NCBI GenBank assembly: GCA_903901425.1
Contig: CAIURC010000048.1
Coordinates: 1 to 46,641, forward strand
Length of the DNA stretch: 46,641 nucleotides
Direction of reading: 5' to 3'
Source: an uncultured Spartobacteria bacterium
GTDB taxonomy: Bacteria; Verrucomicrobiota; Verrucomicrobiia; Chthoniobacterales; Chthoniobacteraceae
Part shown: positions 35,539 through 43,799 of the stretch, piece by piece
Layout: each line of letters opens with the position of its first letter
How positions within the stretch are numbered: the stretch's first letter is position 1
Translations under genes and position numbers: made by a program
The notes under the pieces: generated by a model
Databases searched by the model: none
What the model was told of the DNA's origin: nothing
What the model saw: only the letters and a program-made list of their open reading frames with translations

Positions 35539-37710
35539 TCAATGATTCCGGGCCGGAGGGTTGTCCGTGGGAGGGGCCAGTGGGATGACCTGCTGGCAAA
35601 GGCGCGAGATTTCGGGTTCCCGCGAGGAGATGACGAGGGTCCAGGGCAGTTCGGGGTCCAGAACGGCTTTTGACAATGTTTCGAACGACGCCGGGTCGAG
35701 GCCGTCCAGGAGTTCGTCGATGAGGAGGAGCCTCGGTTTCTGCACAATCGCCCGGGCGAGAAGGAGTTGGGTGCACTGGGTGGTGGAGAGGGGTGCCCCG
35801 CCGCTGCGCAGACGCAGGTTCAGGCCCTCGGGACGGTGCAAAAGGTGGTCCAACAGGCCCACCCGCGAAAGCGCGGCGTAACACTCGTCCGTGCCCAGGG
35901 TTTCCTTGCCCAGCTTCAGGTTCTCCAAAACGCTGCCCTCCACAATTTCCCCGCGGCGCAGGAGTTGGACGTTTTCGCGGAGTCCTTCGAGGTACCAGTT
36001 GCGGAGGTCGAGACGGTCAATGGCAAGGTGGCCCGCGGTGGCCGGGCGGATCCCGAAAAGCAGGTCCAGCAGGGAGGATGCGCCAGAGCCGTGGGGACCC
36101 ACCAGCGCGGTCCGGCTGCCGGGGGGCAGCGAGAATGAAAGGTTGGAAAACAGGGGGGCCTGCCCCTCATACGCGAAGCTCAGGTTGCACGCTTCTACCG
36201 AAGCCGCTCCAGAAACGGGCGCCGGAGGGCGTTCGCCGTCTTCGCGTTCGATCGGGAGATCCAGCAGGTGACCCAGCTTGTCCATGGCCGCCATCGCATC
36301 GTACCAAGCCTCGAGCTTTTTCCCAAGCTTGGCCAGAGACGCCGCGATTCCGCCCATGATCAGCTCGGAGGCGGCCAGCTGGCCCACGGTGAGTTGCTGG
36401 TTGAGTACCAGCCAGCCCCCTAGAAGCAGAACCGCACCACTCGCAGAAACCGAAAGAATCAGGAGTCCGGTCACTTGACGGATGACAACCTGGAAATGGC
36501 TGCCCCGTTTTTCGAGGTAGGCTCCGGCCAGCTGGCTGGCACGGTCCGCTGCCAGGGCGTGCCCGCCCGGACCCCGGAACAGCAGGGGAAACGCGGCGAT
36601 CTGTTCGAACCAGTTGACCAGTTCGTATTTGAGCTTGGACTCGGCGATGGAGGTCTGGACGGCGTTCCGGCCCAAGGGCCAGACCACGACCACGATCAGC
36701 AGGAGCAGGATCGCGACCAACGCGAGGAGCGCCGGATGATAAAACGCCAAGAGCAGCATGCCCGACAAACTGCCGAACACTACGTTCACGCCATCCAGCA
36801 GGATCAGCGAGGTGCTTTTCTGGGCGGTGACCACCTCCAGAAAACGGTTTACCAACTCCGGGGCATGCACTTTGTCCACCGCCTCCGCGCGGACCCGGGG
36901 CAGCCGGTAGGCCAGATCCGCCGAAGCGCGGACAAAAATCCGGCGCTGGATGATCTCGGAGAGGTAATACTGGAAGGCGGAAACCACTGCCTGAAGCGCC
37001 AAGCATCCCATCAGGGCGATGGTGAGGATCACCAGCGCCTGCACGTAGGGCGCGGATTGTCCTCCAAATCCCAGATTGCTCACCACGGCATCCACGGCCA
37101 GCGGCGCCGCCAGATACAGGAGGCCGGAAAAAAACGAGAATACCAGCAGTGAGCCCACATGCTGGCGCTCCGTCTTGAGGAGTTCCAAAAAACGGCGGGC
37201 CGGACTGGGGTGCTCATGCGAGTCCCCGTGGTGGCCGGCATCCCCGTGAGGAGCCAGCGGGTTGGGGTGTTCGGTCGCAAGCGCCTGCGCCGGGCGCTCA
37301 GGATGCACCACCCCGGCCTCCAGCACCGTCTCAAGGCTCTCCAACCCCAACCGCCGGAGCAGTTCGGAGCGCGAAATAGTGATCCTCGCCGTGGGGTGGT
37401 CCCCGTCCGCAATCCGGAGGTTGAACCAGCCCGCAGCCGTGATGGTAATCCAGCGGGCCTGTGGTTGCGACCAGATCAGCACCGGGGAGTCCGAACGCGC
37501 CAGCCAGAGAAGTTCACCAAGGGAATGCCGCACTGGGGCGACTGCAATCCCCACCTCGGCCGCCGTCGCAACCAAGCGGCTGAGTGGATCGGGGTCCTCC
37601 GCGAAATGCTGCAAAGCGGTCTTGGCGCGCTCAGCGGGTACAGAGACGCCTGTCAGGGCGGCCAATTGGGACAGAGTGCCAAGGGAGAGAGAGGATGGGG
37701 AAGAAGGCAT
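35539..37710 (-). CDS. Type-I-secretion-like ABC exporter with C39-like domain and degenerate ATPase
   Basis: This 723-aa protein has a C39-peptidase-like domain (about 1-120) lacking the catalytic Cys, a His-rich linker (148-167, HGDAGHHGDSHEH), a six-helix ABC transmembrane domain (about 185-450) and an ABC ATPase (about 505-705). The ATPase keeps the A-loop Tyr (FAYEG) and Walker B with Glu (LLLIDE, E666). The Walker A lysine is replaced (GPHGSGASS, A544), the signature is LSTTQ in place of LSGGQ, and the H-loop His is a Ser (VISSRE). The open frame is clean, so this is not simple decay. It heads the HlyD-TolC operon. It may be inactive, or may act as a half of a heterodimer. Confidence 0.88.
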   Translation of the reverse strand: MPSSPSSLSLGTLSQLAALTGVSVPAERAKTALQHFAEDPDPLSRLVATAAEVGIAVAPVRHSLGELLWLARSDSPVLIWSQPQARWITITAAGWFNLRIADGDHPTARITISRSELLRRLGLESLETVLEAGVVHPERPAQALATEHPNPLAPHGDAGHHGDSHEHPSPARRFLELLKTERQHVGSLLVFSFFSGLLYLAAPLAVDAVVSNLGFGGQSAPYVQALVILTIALMGCLALQAVVSAFQYYLSEIIQRRIFVRASADLAYRLPRVRAEAVDKVHAPELVNRFLEVVTAQKSTSLILLDGVNVVFGSLSGMLLLAFYHPALLALVAILLLLIVVVVWPLGRNAVQTSIAESKLKYELVNWFEQIAAFPLLFRGPGGHALAADRASQLAGAYLEKRGSHFQVVIRQVTGLLILSVSASGAVLLLGGWLVLNQQLTVGQLAASELIMGGIAASLAKLGKKLEAWYDAMAAMDKLGHLLDLPIEREDGERPPAPVSGAASVEACNLSFAYEGQAPLFSNLSFSLPPGSRTALVGPHGSGASSLLDLLFGIRPATAGHLAIDRLDLRNWYLEGLRENVQLLRRGEIVEGSVLENLKLGKETLGTDECYAALSRVGLLDHLLHRPEGLNLRLRSGGAPLSTTQCTQLLLARAIVQKPRLLLIDELLDGLDPASFETLSKAVLDPELPWTLVISSREPEISRLCQQVIPLAPPTDNPPARNH

Positions 37711-37796
37711 GCTTCAAGGATGCTCCGGTCGGATCGCAGCAAAAGATAACCGGGTGAAGGTGTTCGGATATAACTAAAGATCTAACGTTTGAATCG

Positions 37797-37819
37797 AAAA
37801 AACCGCATTTTTCTGGCGG
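37797..37819 (-). terminator. Weak intrinsic terminator after the NHL gene
   Basis: On the minus strand CCGC and GCGG form a 4-bp stem with an AT-rich loop, followed by six U residues. It lies just past the NHL stop at 37828 and before the exporter operon. The stem is short, so the call is tentative. Confidence 0.4.
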
Positions 37820-37827
37820 GCTTTGTC

Positions 37828-38847
37828 TTATACCGGCTCAAGTTTCAGTGGGTAGGTGTTGCCAGACGAAAACTGAGCCACGTACAGGCACCCGTCCGGC
37901 GCCGGCACCGCATCGTGCGGATGCTGGAAAACCGGTTCCGCCGAACGCATGGGAAGCAAGGTGCCGGTTTCCGAGTACTCGGGCGCGGACCCGCCGATGT
38001 TGGACACGACCCGGAACTCGGAATCGAGAACGGAGACAAATCCGCGGCTATTGCGGTCCTTGGGCCAGTTGTCGGCGAGGTGTGCCACGAAAAAATGATT
38101 GTTTAGGAAGCGGATCTGGCGCGGGTTGCCGCCGGGGAGGGGGATGGTGCGAAGGGGGGTGCCATCCAGGGAGAGTTGGAGGAGATGTTGCTGGTCGCTC
38201 ATGGCGATGAGCAGGGAGGGGTTATCGGGGAACCTGGGGTCGGTTATGCCTCCATGGGGGCCCCAGTGTGCGATTCCGCCTTCCTGACCTCCGAAAACGG
38301 AGTGGAGGGTGCCGTCCGGGTTGTGGCGGAGAATGTAGTCCATCCCGTAGCCGTCGAGGGTGAAGAAGCTGCCGTCTTTGAGGTGCAGGGTCCAAGAGGG
38401 CTTGAAATCCGATGGGTTCTGGTACCGCGATTCCGGGGCGCGCCATTCCTGAAGAACTTGACCGTCGAGAGTGGTTTTGAGGACGCGATGGGTGCTGAGG
38501 CAGGTCAGAAAGAGAACCTCGCGGGTTCCTTCCTGAACCAGAGAAAGGCCGTGTGCGCCCGGGAGCGACGTCCCCCATTTGTGCAGGAGTTTCCCGGACG
38601 GTTCGTAAATGAGGACGTTGTTGGCGATGTGATCGGTGAGAAGCACCACATGCCCCTCCCGGCTCACCGCGATGCCGTGACAGTTTTTGACGGGCGTATC
38701 GTTGCCCAGCACGCCCCAGCCCGGCACCACCCGGTACTTGAACTTGCCGTGTCCGAGCACTGGGGAGGCGGCCTCCGCCTTCACAAATGGAGCGGCCAAG
38801 GCAGCGGCCGCTTGGGTTTTGAGAAAGTGTCTGCGGGAGATTTTCAT
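37828..38847 (-). CDS. Tat-exported NHL-repeat beta-propeller protein
   Basis: The 339-aa product is read from ATG 38847 (MKISRRHFLKTQAAAALAAP), which gives a clear twin-arginine signal (SRRHFLK); the extension to 38874 is short and lacks support. The rest is a beta-propeller of NHL-type repeats, with blades such as HGIAVSREGHVVLLTD, GAHGLSLVQEG, FHLGGG-like loops and QHPHDAVPAPDGCLYVA. The layout resembles the peptidyl-alpha-hydroxyglycine amidating lyase/NHL group and surface binding proteins. No catalytic set is established here. It diverges from the second DUF1549 operon and may share its regulation. Confidence 0.8.
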   Translation of the reverse strand: MKISRRHFLKTQAAAALAAPFVKAEAASPVLGHGKFKYRVVPGWGVLGNDTPVKNCHGIAVSREGHVVLLTDHIANNVLIYEPSGKLLHKWGTSLPGAHGLSLVQEGTREVLFLTCLSTHRVLKTTLDGQVLQEWRAPESRYQNPSDFKPSWTLHLKDGSFFTLDGYGMDYILRHNPDGTLHSVFGGQEGGIAHWGPHGGITDPRFPDNPSLLIAMSDQQHLLQLSLDGTPLRTIPLPGGNPRQIRFLNNHFFVAHLADNWPKDRNSRGFVSVLDSEFRVVSNIGGSAPEYSETGTLLPMRSAEPVFQHPHDAVPAPDGCLYVAQFSSGNTYPLKLEPV

Positions 38848-39032
38848 GGGGCGCGGTTCGGTGGACTCCCACAAAAAACCGTCAAAACGGGATGGGCGCG
38901 AGCGGAAACCGCCTTTGGGTGACCCGGAGTGAAGGAGGGGAAGTTTTTTGGGGTGAAAGGAACCCTTCCTTATTTGGCTCGCATCTGGCTAAGAAACCGT
39001 TCATAATCCGCCGCTAAACCGCCCCGACTGCC

Positions 39033-41885
39033 ATGCGCCCCTACCTCCTTGTCCTGCTGGGCTCTGCTTCCGTCTTGGATCCGAATATCGCCCAAGCCGT
39101 CCCCCCTTCCTCGCCCCAACGGAAGCCGATCTCTCGTTCTTATGCCGTCCCGAGTACCCCGGTGGAGCCCAGTTTTCGAAGGCACGTGGTGCCGCTCATG
39201 AGCCGGATGGGCTGTTCCGGGCGCGAGTGCCACGGATCGTTTCAAGGGCGTGGCGGCTTTCAGCTCTCCCTTTTTGGCTACGATTTTGAGAAGGACCACG
39301 AGCAGATGACCGTAGTCGACACCGGGGACGAGGGTGTGGTCCGGGTCAACCGCGAGAACCCGGTGGAAAGTTTGCTGCTCAAGAAAGGGGCGGCGTTGGT
39401 CAGTCACAAAGGCAAGGAGCGTTTTGCCAAGGGTTCCTGGGAGTACAACCTGCTCCTGCGCTGGATTCAGGGCGGGACCCGGATCGATGTGGCGGAGACG
39501 GGCGAGTTCGACCGGCTTGAGGTTTCGCCCGGGGAGATCGTTTTCCGCAAAAAGGGGGATGCGGTCCAGCTCCGTGTTCTGGCGCACTGGAAGGACGGGA
39601 CGGTGGAGGATGTCACGGAGATCACCCGGTTCCGCTCCAATGACGAATCGGTGGTGTCGGTTTCCGAGGCGGGCCGTGTGACGAGCCTAGGCAAGGGGGA
39701 CTCGCAGGTGGTGGCCTTTTATGACAACGGCGTGGTGCCGGTTCCTGTCATGCTGCCGGTATCGGACCGTGCTGCTTATCCAAAGGTGGTGAGTGGCCGG
39801 AACCGGGTGGATGAGCTGGTCAACGCCAAGCTCCGCAAGGTGGGGATCATTCCATCTCCGGTCTGCACCGATGCCGAGTTTCTGCGCCGGGCAAGCTTGG
39901 ATGTGACCGGGACGTTGCCGACGCCAGCAGAGGTGGAGGCGTTCCTGGCCGACCGTTCGCCGGATAAGCGGGACCGGAAGATTGACGAGTTGCTGGGGCG
40001 GCCAGGATACGCGGCGTGGTGGACGACAAAACTCTGCGACTTTACGGGGAACAACCCGCTGGTGTTGCGGGGGAACAATTTGGCGGCAAACGCGAACCAG
40101 GTGAACTTCGGGCCGCAACTGGCACGGCAGTGGTTTGACTGGATTTATTCGCGGGTTGAGCAGAACCGGCCCTACGACGAGCTGGCGGCTGGGATTGTTT
40201 TGGGCGCGATGCGGAGCCGGCCCGACCAGCCCTACGCCGAGTTTGTGGAGGAGATGAGTTCCTATTTCCGCAAGGACGGGGCGCATTTTGGGGAACGGGA
40301 AACCATGCCGTGGTTCTGGGCCCGGCAGAACGTCCAGAAACCTGAGGACAAGGCGTTGGCGTTTGCCCACACGTTTCTCGGCGTCCGGATCGAGTGCGCG
40401 CAGTGCCACAAACATCCTTTCGACCAGTGGACCAAGCAGGATTTCGCCCAGTTTCAGGCGTTCTTTTCCACGATTTCATTCAAGCAGGGGGACGGCAAAG
40501 GCAACAAACCCAGCAAGACCCCGGCAACGCTGCCTCAGGACGCGGGGGAACCAGAGGCGGTGAGTTATGCGAGCCTCCGGGACGGGATCCGTGCCGAGGC
40601 GAAGGGGAAGGTCGATGCCCAGTACCGCGAAAAGGACCTCAAACAGGCCGGGGAACTGCGCGAGGAAAAACTCAAGGAACTGCAGCGAAAACTGGATGCT
40701 ACTCAGGATCCGGGCGCTTGTGATGCGGTGGCTGCAGAAATGACGGCGCTCCGGGAGGCGCCTTTGGAGCCGGTGGTGTTGTCCGAGGCCGAAAAAACGC
40801 GGCGGACCGCCGATCTGCGGGTGGCCTACCAGCGTGCGGAGGAAGCCATTGTTCGGGAGCGGATGGTGAAAGGGGAACCTCTGGCGTGGGCGGATCTGTC
40901 GGCGCAGGCGCCAAAAACGGGGGCAAAGGCTGGCGGCGGATCTCAGGCGTCGGTCCGGGGAAGCAGCCGGGTGATGACGCCGAAGCTTCTGGGGGGCGAG
41001 GCGGTGATGCTGGAGACGTTTGAGGATGTTCGGAGGCCACTCATGGATTGGTTGCGGGCTCCGGAGAACCCGTATTTCGCGAAAGCGTGGGTCAACCGGG
41101 TGTGGGCGAGCTATTTTGGGCGTGGCCTGGTGGAACCTGCGGACGACCTCAATCTGGCCAATGCGCCAAGCAACCCGGCGGTGTTCGACTACCTGGCAGA
41201 AGGCTTTGTGAAGAACCAGTTCGACATGAAGTGGTTGCACCGTGAAATCCTCCGCAGCCATGCGTACCAGCGCAGTTGGCAGACCAACGCCACCAACCGG
41301 GTGGACGAAAAAAACTTTTCGCGTGCCTTGGTGCGCCGGTTGCCCGCTGAGGTGGTCTATGACGCGATCCTGATGGCAACCGAGTCTCAGGAACGGCTGC
41401 AGGAGTTCCCGGCCAATGTGGCGGAGCGTGCGATTGGCGCGGGCGGCACCACCAATTACGCGGCAAAAAAGGGCGCAAAAACTCCCAACGGTTACGCGCT
41501 GGGGATCTTTGGGAAGCCCGCACGTCAGACCAACTGCGATTGTGAGCGGGTCATGGATCCGACGCTGCTCCAGACCATTTTCACCCGGAACGATCCCTCG
41601 CTCCTGAGCCGGATCGAGGACAAAAAGGCCACGGCATGGATTGAGGAAGCGTTTGGCATCCGAGCGGGGGAACGTGGCACACCGGAGGAGTTGAAGGCTG
41701 TTGCCGAGGCCGGTGTGGAAGGCGTGGTGCGCGAGATATTTCTTCGGACCCTGAGCCGGCCGCCCTCGGCGGAGGAGTTAAAGACGGCCCGGGGCGATGT
41801 GCTTGGCCATTCCTCCCCGGTGGCCGGCGCGAAGGAACTGCTGTGGACCATGCTGAACACCCGCGAATTTCTCGTGAACCACTGA
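39033..41885 (+). CDS. Secreted DUF1549/DUF1553 protein with Ig-like domain
   Basis: This 950-aa protein has an N-terminal signal peptide (MRPYLLVLLGSASV...AQA). It has a heme-like CxxxxCH motif in MGCSGRECHGSFQG, typical of this subfamily. A Big_2-type Ig fold (about 165-250, ending RVTSLGKGDSQVVAFY) precedes DUF1549, which carries the second heme motif CAQCHKHPFDQW. A basic/acidic coiled segment (about 500-590) and the C-terminal DUF1553 (WLRAPENPYFAKAWVNRVWA, MDPTLLQTIFTRND) follow. The first PSD1 gene has no Ig domain, so the two differ in domain order. The downstream DUF1501 gene follows after 36 bases. Confidence 0.9.
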   Translation: MRPYLLVLLGSASVLDPNIAQAVPPSSPQRKPISRSYAVPSTPVEPSFRRHVVPLMSRMGCSGRECHGSFQGRGGFQLSLFGYDFEKDHEQMTVVDTGDEGVVRVNRENPVESLLLKKGAALVSHKGKERFAKGSWEYNLLLRWIQGGTRIDVAETGEFDRLEVSPGEIVFRKKGDAVQLRVLAHWKDGTVEDVTEITRFRSNDESVVSVSEAGRVTSLGKGDSQVVAFYDNGVVPVPVMLPVSDRAAYPKVVSGRNRVDELVNAKLRKVGIIPSPVCTDAEFLRRASLDVTGTLPTPAEVEAFLADRSPDKRDRKIDELLGRPGYAAWWTTKLCDFTGNNPLVLRGNNLAANANQVNFGPQLARQWFDWIYSRVEQNRPYDELAAGIVLGAMRSRPDQPYAEFVEEMSSYFRKDGAHFGERETMPWFWARQNVQKPEDKALAFAHTFLGVRIECAQCHKHPFDQWTKQDFAQFQAFFSTISFKQGDGKGNKPSKTPATLPQDAGEPEAVSYASLRDGIRAEAKGKVDAQYREKDLKQAGELREEKLKELQRKLDATQDPGACDAVAAEMTALREAPLEPVVLSEAEKTRRTADLRVAYQRAEEAIVRERMVKGEPLAWADLSAQAPKTGAKAGGGSQASVRGSSRVMTPKLLGGEAVMLETFEDVRRPLMDWLRAPENPYFAKAWVNRVWASYFGRGLVEPADDLNLANAPSNPAVFDYLAEGFVKNQFDMKWLHREILRSHAYQRSWQTNATNRVDEKNFSRALVRRLPAEVVYDAILMATESQERLQEFPANVAERAIGAGGTTNYAAKKGAKTPNGYALGIFGKPARQTNCDCERVMDPTLLQTIFTRNDPSLLSRIEDKKATAWIEEAFGIRAGERGTPEELKAVAEAGVEGVVREIFLRTLSRPPSAEELKTARGDVLGHSSPVAGAKELLWTMLNTREFLVNH

Positions 41886-41921
41886 AAACCGCCCATCCAT
41901 CCATTCAAGGAGCACAGACCC

Positions 41922-43268
41922 ATGAACACATCTCCATCCTATTGTGACGGTGTCCCGCGCCGGGACTTTCTCCGCGTGGGCGCCCTGAGCGGGTTCGGCC
42001 TTGGCCTAACCCTGCAGCGTTTCCTTCAACAGACCGCGATGGCCGCTGCGCCGGGCGTTGCGGGAGCGCCGCTCCAGCAGGGAAGCGGCTTGAGTCTGCC
42101 GGCCCGGGCAAAGGCAGCGATCTTTGTGCGGCTCGGAGGCGGTCCGAGCCACATGGACACGTTTGACCTCAAGCCGGACGCCCCCGAGACGCACCGGGGC
42201 GAGTTCAAGCCGATCTCCACCAACGCCGATGGAGTGCAGATCTGCGAGCATCTCCCGTTGCTCGCAAAGTGCGCGGACAAGTTCGCGGTGGTGCGCGGTG
42301 TTTCCCATACTCTGGCTGCGCACGAGCTTGGCTCGCTGTACATGGGCACCGGGAACCGGCCGATTGCTTCCCTGAGTTTCCCGACATTTGGTGCGGTGGT
42401 GAGCAAGGAACTGGGCAGCGAAAAGGAGTTGCCCGGATTCGTGGCGGTGCCTTCGCAGGGCAATAACCCCACCGGTTACCTCGGAGTCGAGTATGGCCCG
42501 TTTGATACCGGGGCAACTCCGCAGCCCGGAAAGGCGATGGAAGTCCGCGGCTTGGCGTTGCGCGGAGTGACCATGACCGACATTGACCGCCGCCAGGACA
42601 TGGTCCGCAAGTACGACACCGCTTTTGGAGCGTTTGCCAAGGAAGACAAGATCCTCAGCGGCATGGACGAGTTTGGTCAGAAGGCCTACCAGATGATGCG
42701 CTCCACCAAGGCCCGGGAGGCGTTTGACCTCGGACGCGAACCCGCCAGCATCACGGGGCTTTTTGGAACCACGCCCTTCTCCCAGAGCTGCCTTCTGGCC
42801 ACCCGCCTTGTCGAAAGCGGGGTGCGGTTTGTCACGGTACAACTCGGCGGCTGGGACACCCATGCCGACAACTTTGCCACCCTCAAACGGAAGAACCTGC
42901 CGGACCTCGACAACGGTCTCTCGGGCCTGTTTCTCGCTCTTGCCGCAAAGGGGTTGCTTGAAACCACTGCGGTTTACGTGACCGGGGAGTTTGGACGGAC
43001 CCCCAAGGTCAATGCCCGCGCCGGACGCGATCATTATCCGCGTGCCATGTTCTGTCTGCTTGGGGGCGGCGGGATCCGCGGGGGACAGGTGGTGGGTGCC
43101 TCCGATGAAAAGGGGGAGGGGCCCAAGGACAAGGCGATTACGCCGGACGACATTGCAGCGACCTTCTATGGCCTGCTCGGGATCGATGTGCGCAAAGAGT
43201 ACCTGACTCCCAGCGGCCGGCCAGTGATGATCGTCCGCAACGGCGAGGTCATCCGCGAGCTGGTTTGA
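41922..43268 (+). CDS. DUF1501 family Tat-exported protein (second copy)
   Basis: This 448-aa protein has a twin-arginine signal (PRRDFLRVGALSGFGLGL). An AAGGAG ribosome site lies at 41907-41912, nine bases before the ATG. DUF1501 blocks are present: AAIFVRLGGGPSHMDTFDL, CEHLPLLAKCADKFAVVRGV, the VTVQLGGWDTHADNF metal-site region, and EFGRTPKVN then GRDHYPRAMFCLLGGGG. It belongs to a different subtype from the copy at 8.3-9.8 kb, as its insert and C-terminal end differ. It forms an operon with the Ig-containing DUF1549 gene. Confidence 0.92.
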   Translation: MNTSPSYCDGVPRRDFLRVGALSGFGLGLTLQRFLQQTAMAAAPGVAGAPLQQGSGLSLPARAKAAIFVRLGGGPSHMDTFDLKPDAPETHRGEFKPISTNADGVQICEHLPLLAKCADKFAVVRGVSHTLAAHELGSLYMGTGNRPIASLSFPTFGAVVSKELGSEKELPGFVAVPSQGNNPTGYLGVEYGPFDTGATPQPGKAMEVRGLALRGVTMTDIDRRQDMVRKYDTAFGAFAKEDKILSGMDEFGQKAYQMMRSTKAREAFDLGREPASITGLFGTTPFSQSCLLATRLVESGVRFVTVQLGGWDTHADNFATLKRKNLPDLDNGLSGLFLALAAKGLLETTAVYVTGEFGRTPKVNARAGRDHYPRAMFCLLGGGGIRGGQVVGASDEKGEGPKDKAITPDDIAATFYGLLGIDVRKEYLTPSGRPVMIVRNGEVIRELV

Positions 43269-43327
43269 AGATCAGCCTCGGTCTCCAGTTCGGTTTGGCT
43301 GCCCGCAGCCCGGCACCCGCGCTTTTT

Positions 43328-43738
43328 CTAAGCCCTATCCAGCCGGGCCTCGAATTCTCCCAGACTCCAGGGCTGGGATCCAGCCGCGCAACCCACCACA
43401 AACAGTTCGCCGTCGGCCACCCAAAAGATCGCATCCTGAAGAAACTCGCGCCCGATCTGCAGGGCGATGTCGAGCGGAATGCCTGCCGCCCAACCTGGCT
43501 CCGCATGGCCGTCTTCGGGCGAATAGCCCGTGGCGTCGATCATCCAGCAGGAGATGGACTCCAGCGAGCGCTGCAGCTTGGCATTGGCATCTCGGTTGCG
43601 TTCCTCGCTCCAGACCTCGCCTGTGGTGGCAAACGCAGTGAGAATGGCGAATGTGTTCGGTCGATCCGTCTGGCTGATCCCGCCCCGGAACCGGGTCTTG
43701 GCATAGATGGGGTTCATGCGCTTTGAACCTATGGCCAT
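43328..43738 (-). CDS. DUF3293 protein
   Basis: This small cytoplasmic protein (136 aa, or 129 from the second Met at 43717, MNPIYAKTRF) matches the DUF3293 pattern. It begins with an aromatic Y-x-T segment, then has FAILTAFATTGEVWS, followed by N-rich NRDANAKLQ and a C-terminal QIGREFLQDAIFWVADGELFVV. The function of the family is unknown. It is transcribed convergently with the DUF1501 gene and about 60 bases after it. No signal peptide is seen. Confidence 0.7.
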   Translation of the reverse strand: MAIGSKRMNPIYAKTRFRGGISQTDRPNTFAILTAFATTGEVWSEERNRDANAKLQRSLESISCWMIDATGYSPEDGHAEPGWAAGIPLDIALQIGREFLQDAIFWVADGELFVVGCAAGSQPWSLGEFEARLDRA

Positions 43739-43799
43739 CGAAGGGTGCGGGGGAAGCGGCCTGATTCAGAGGCAGCAGGTGCTGCGGACTGTTTTGCGG

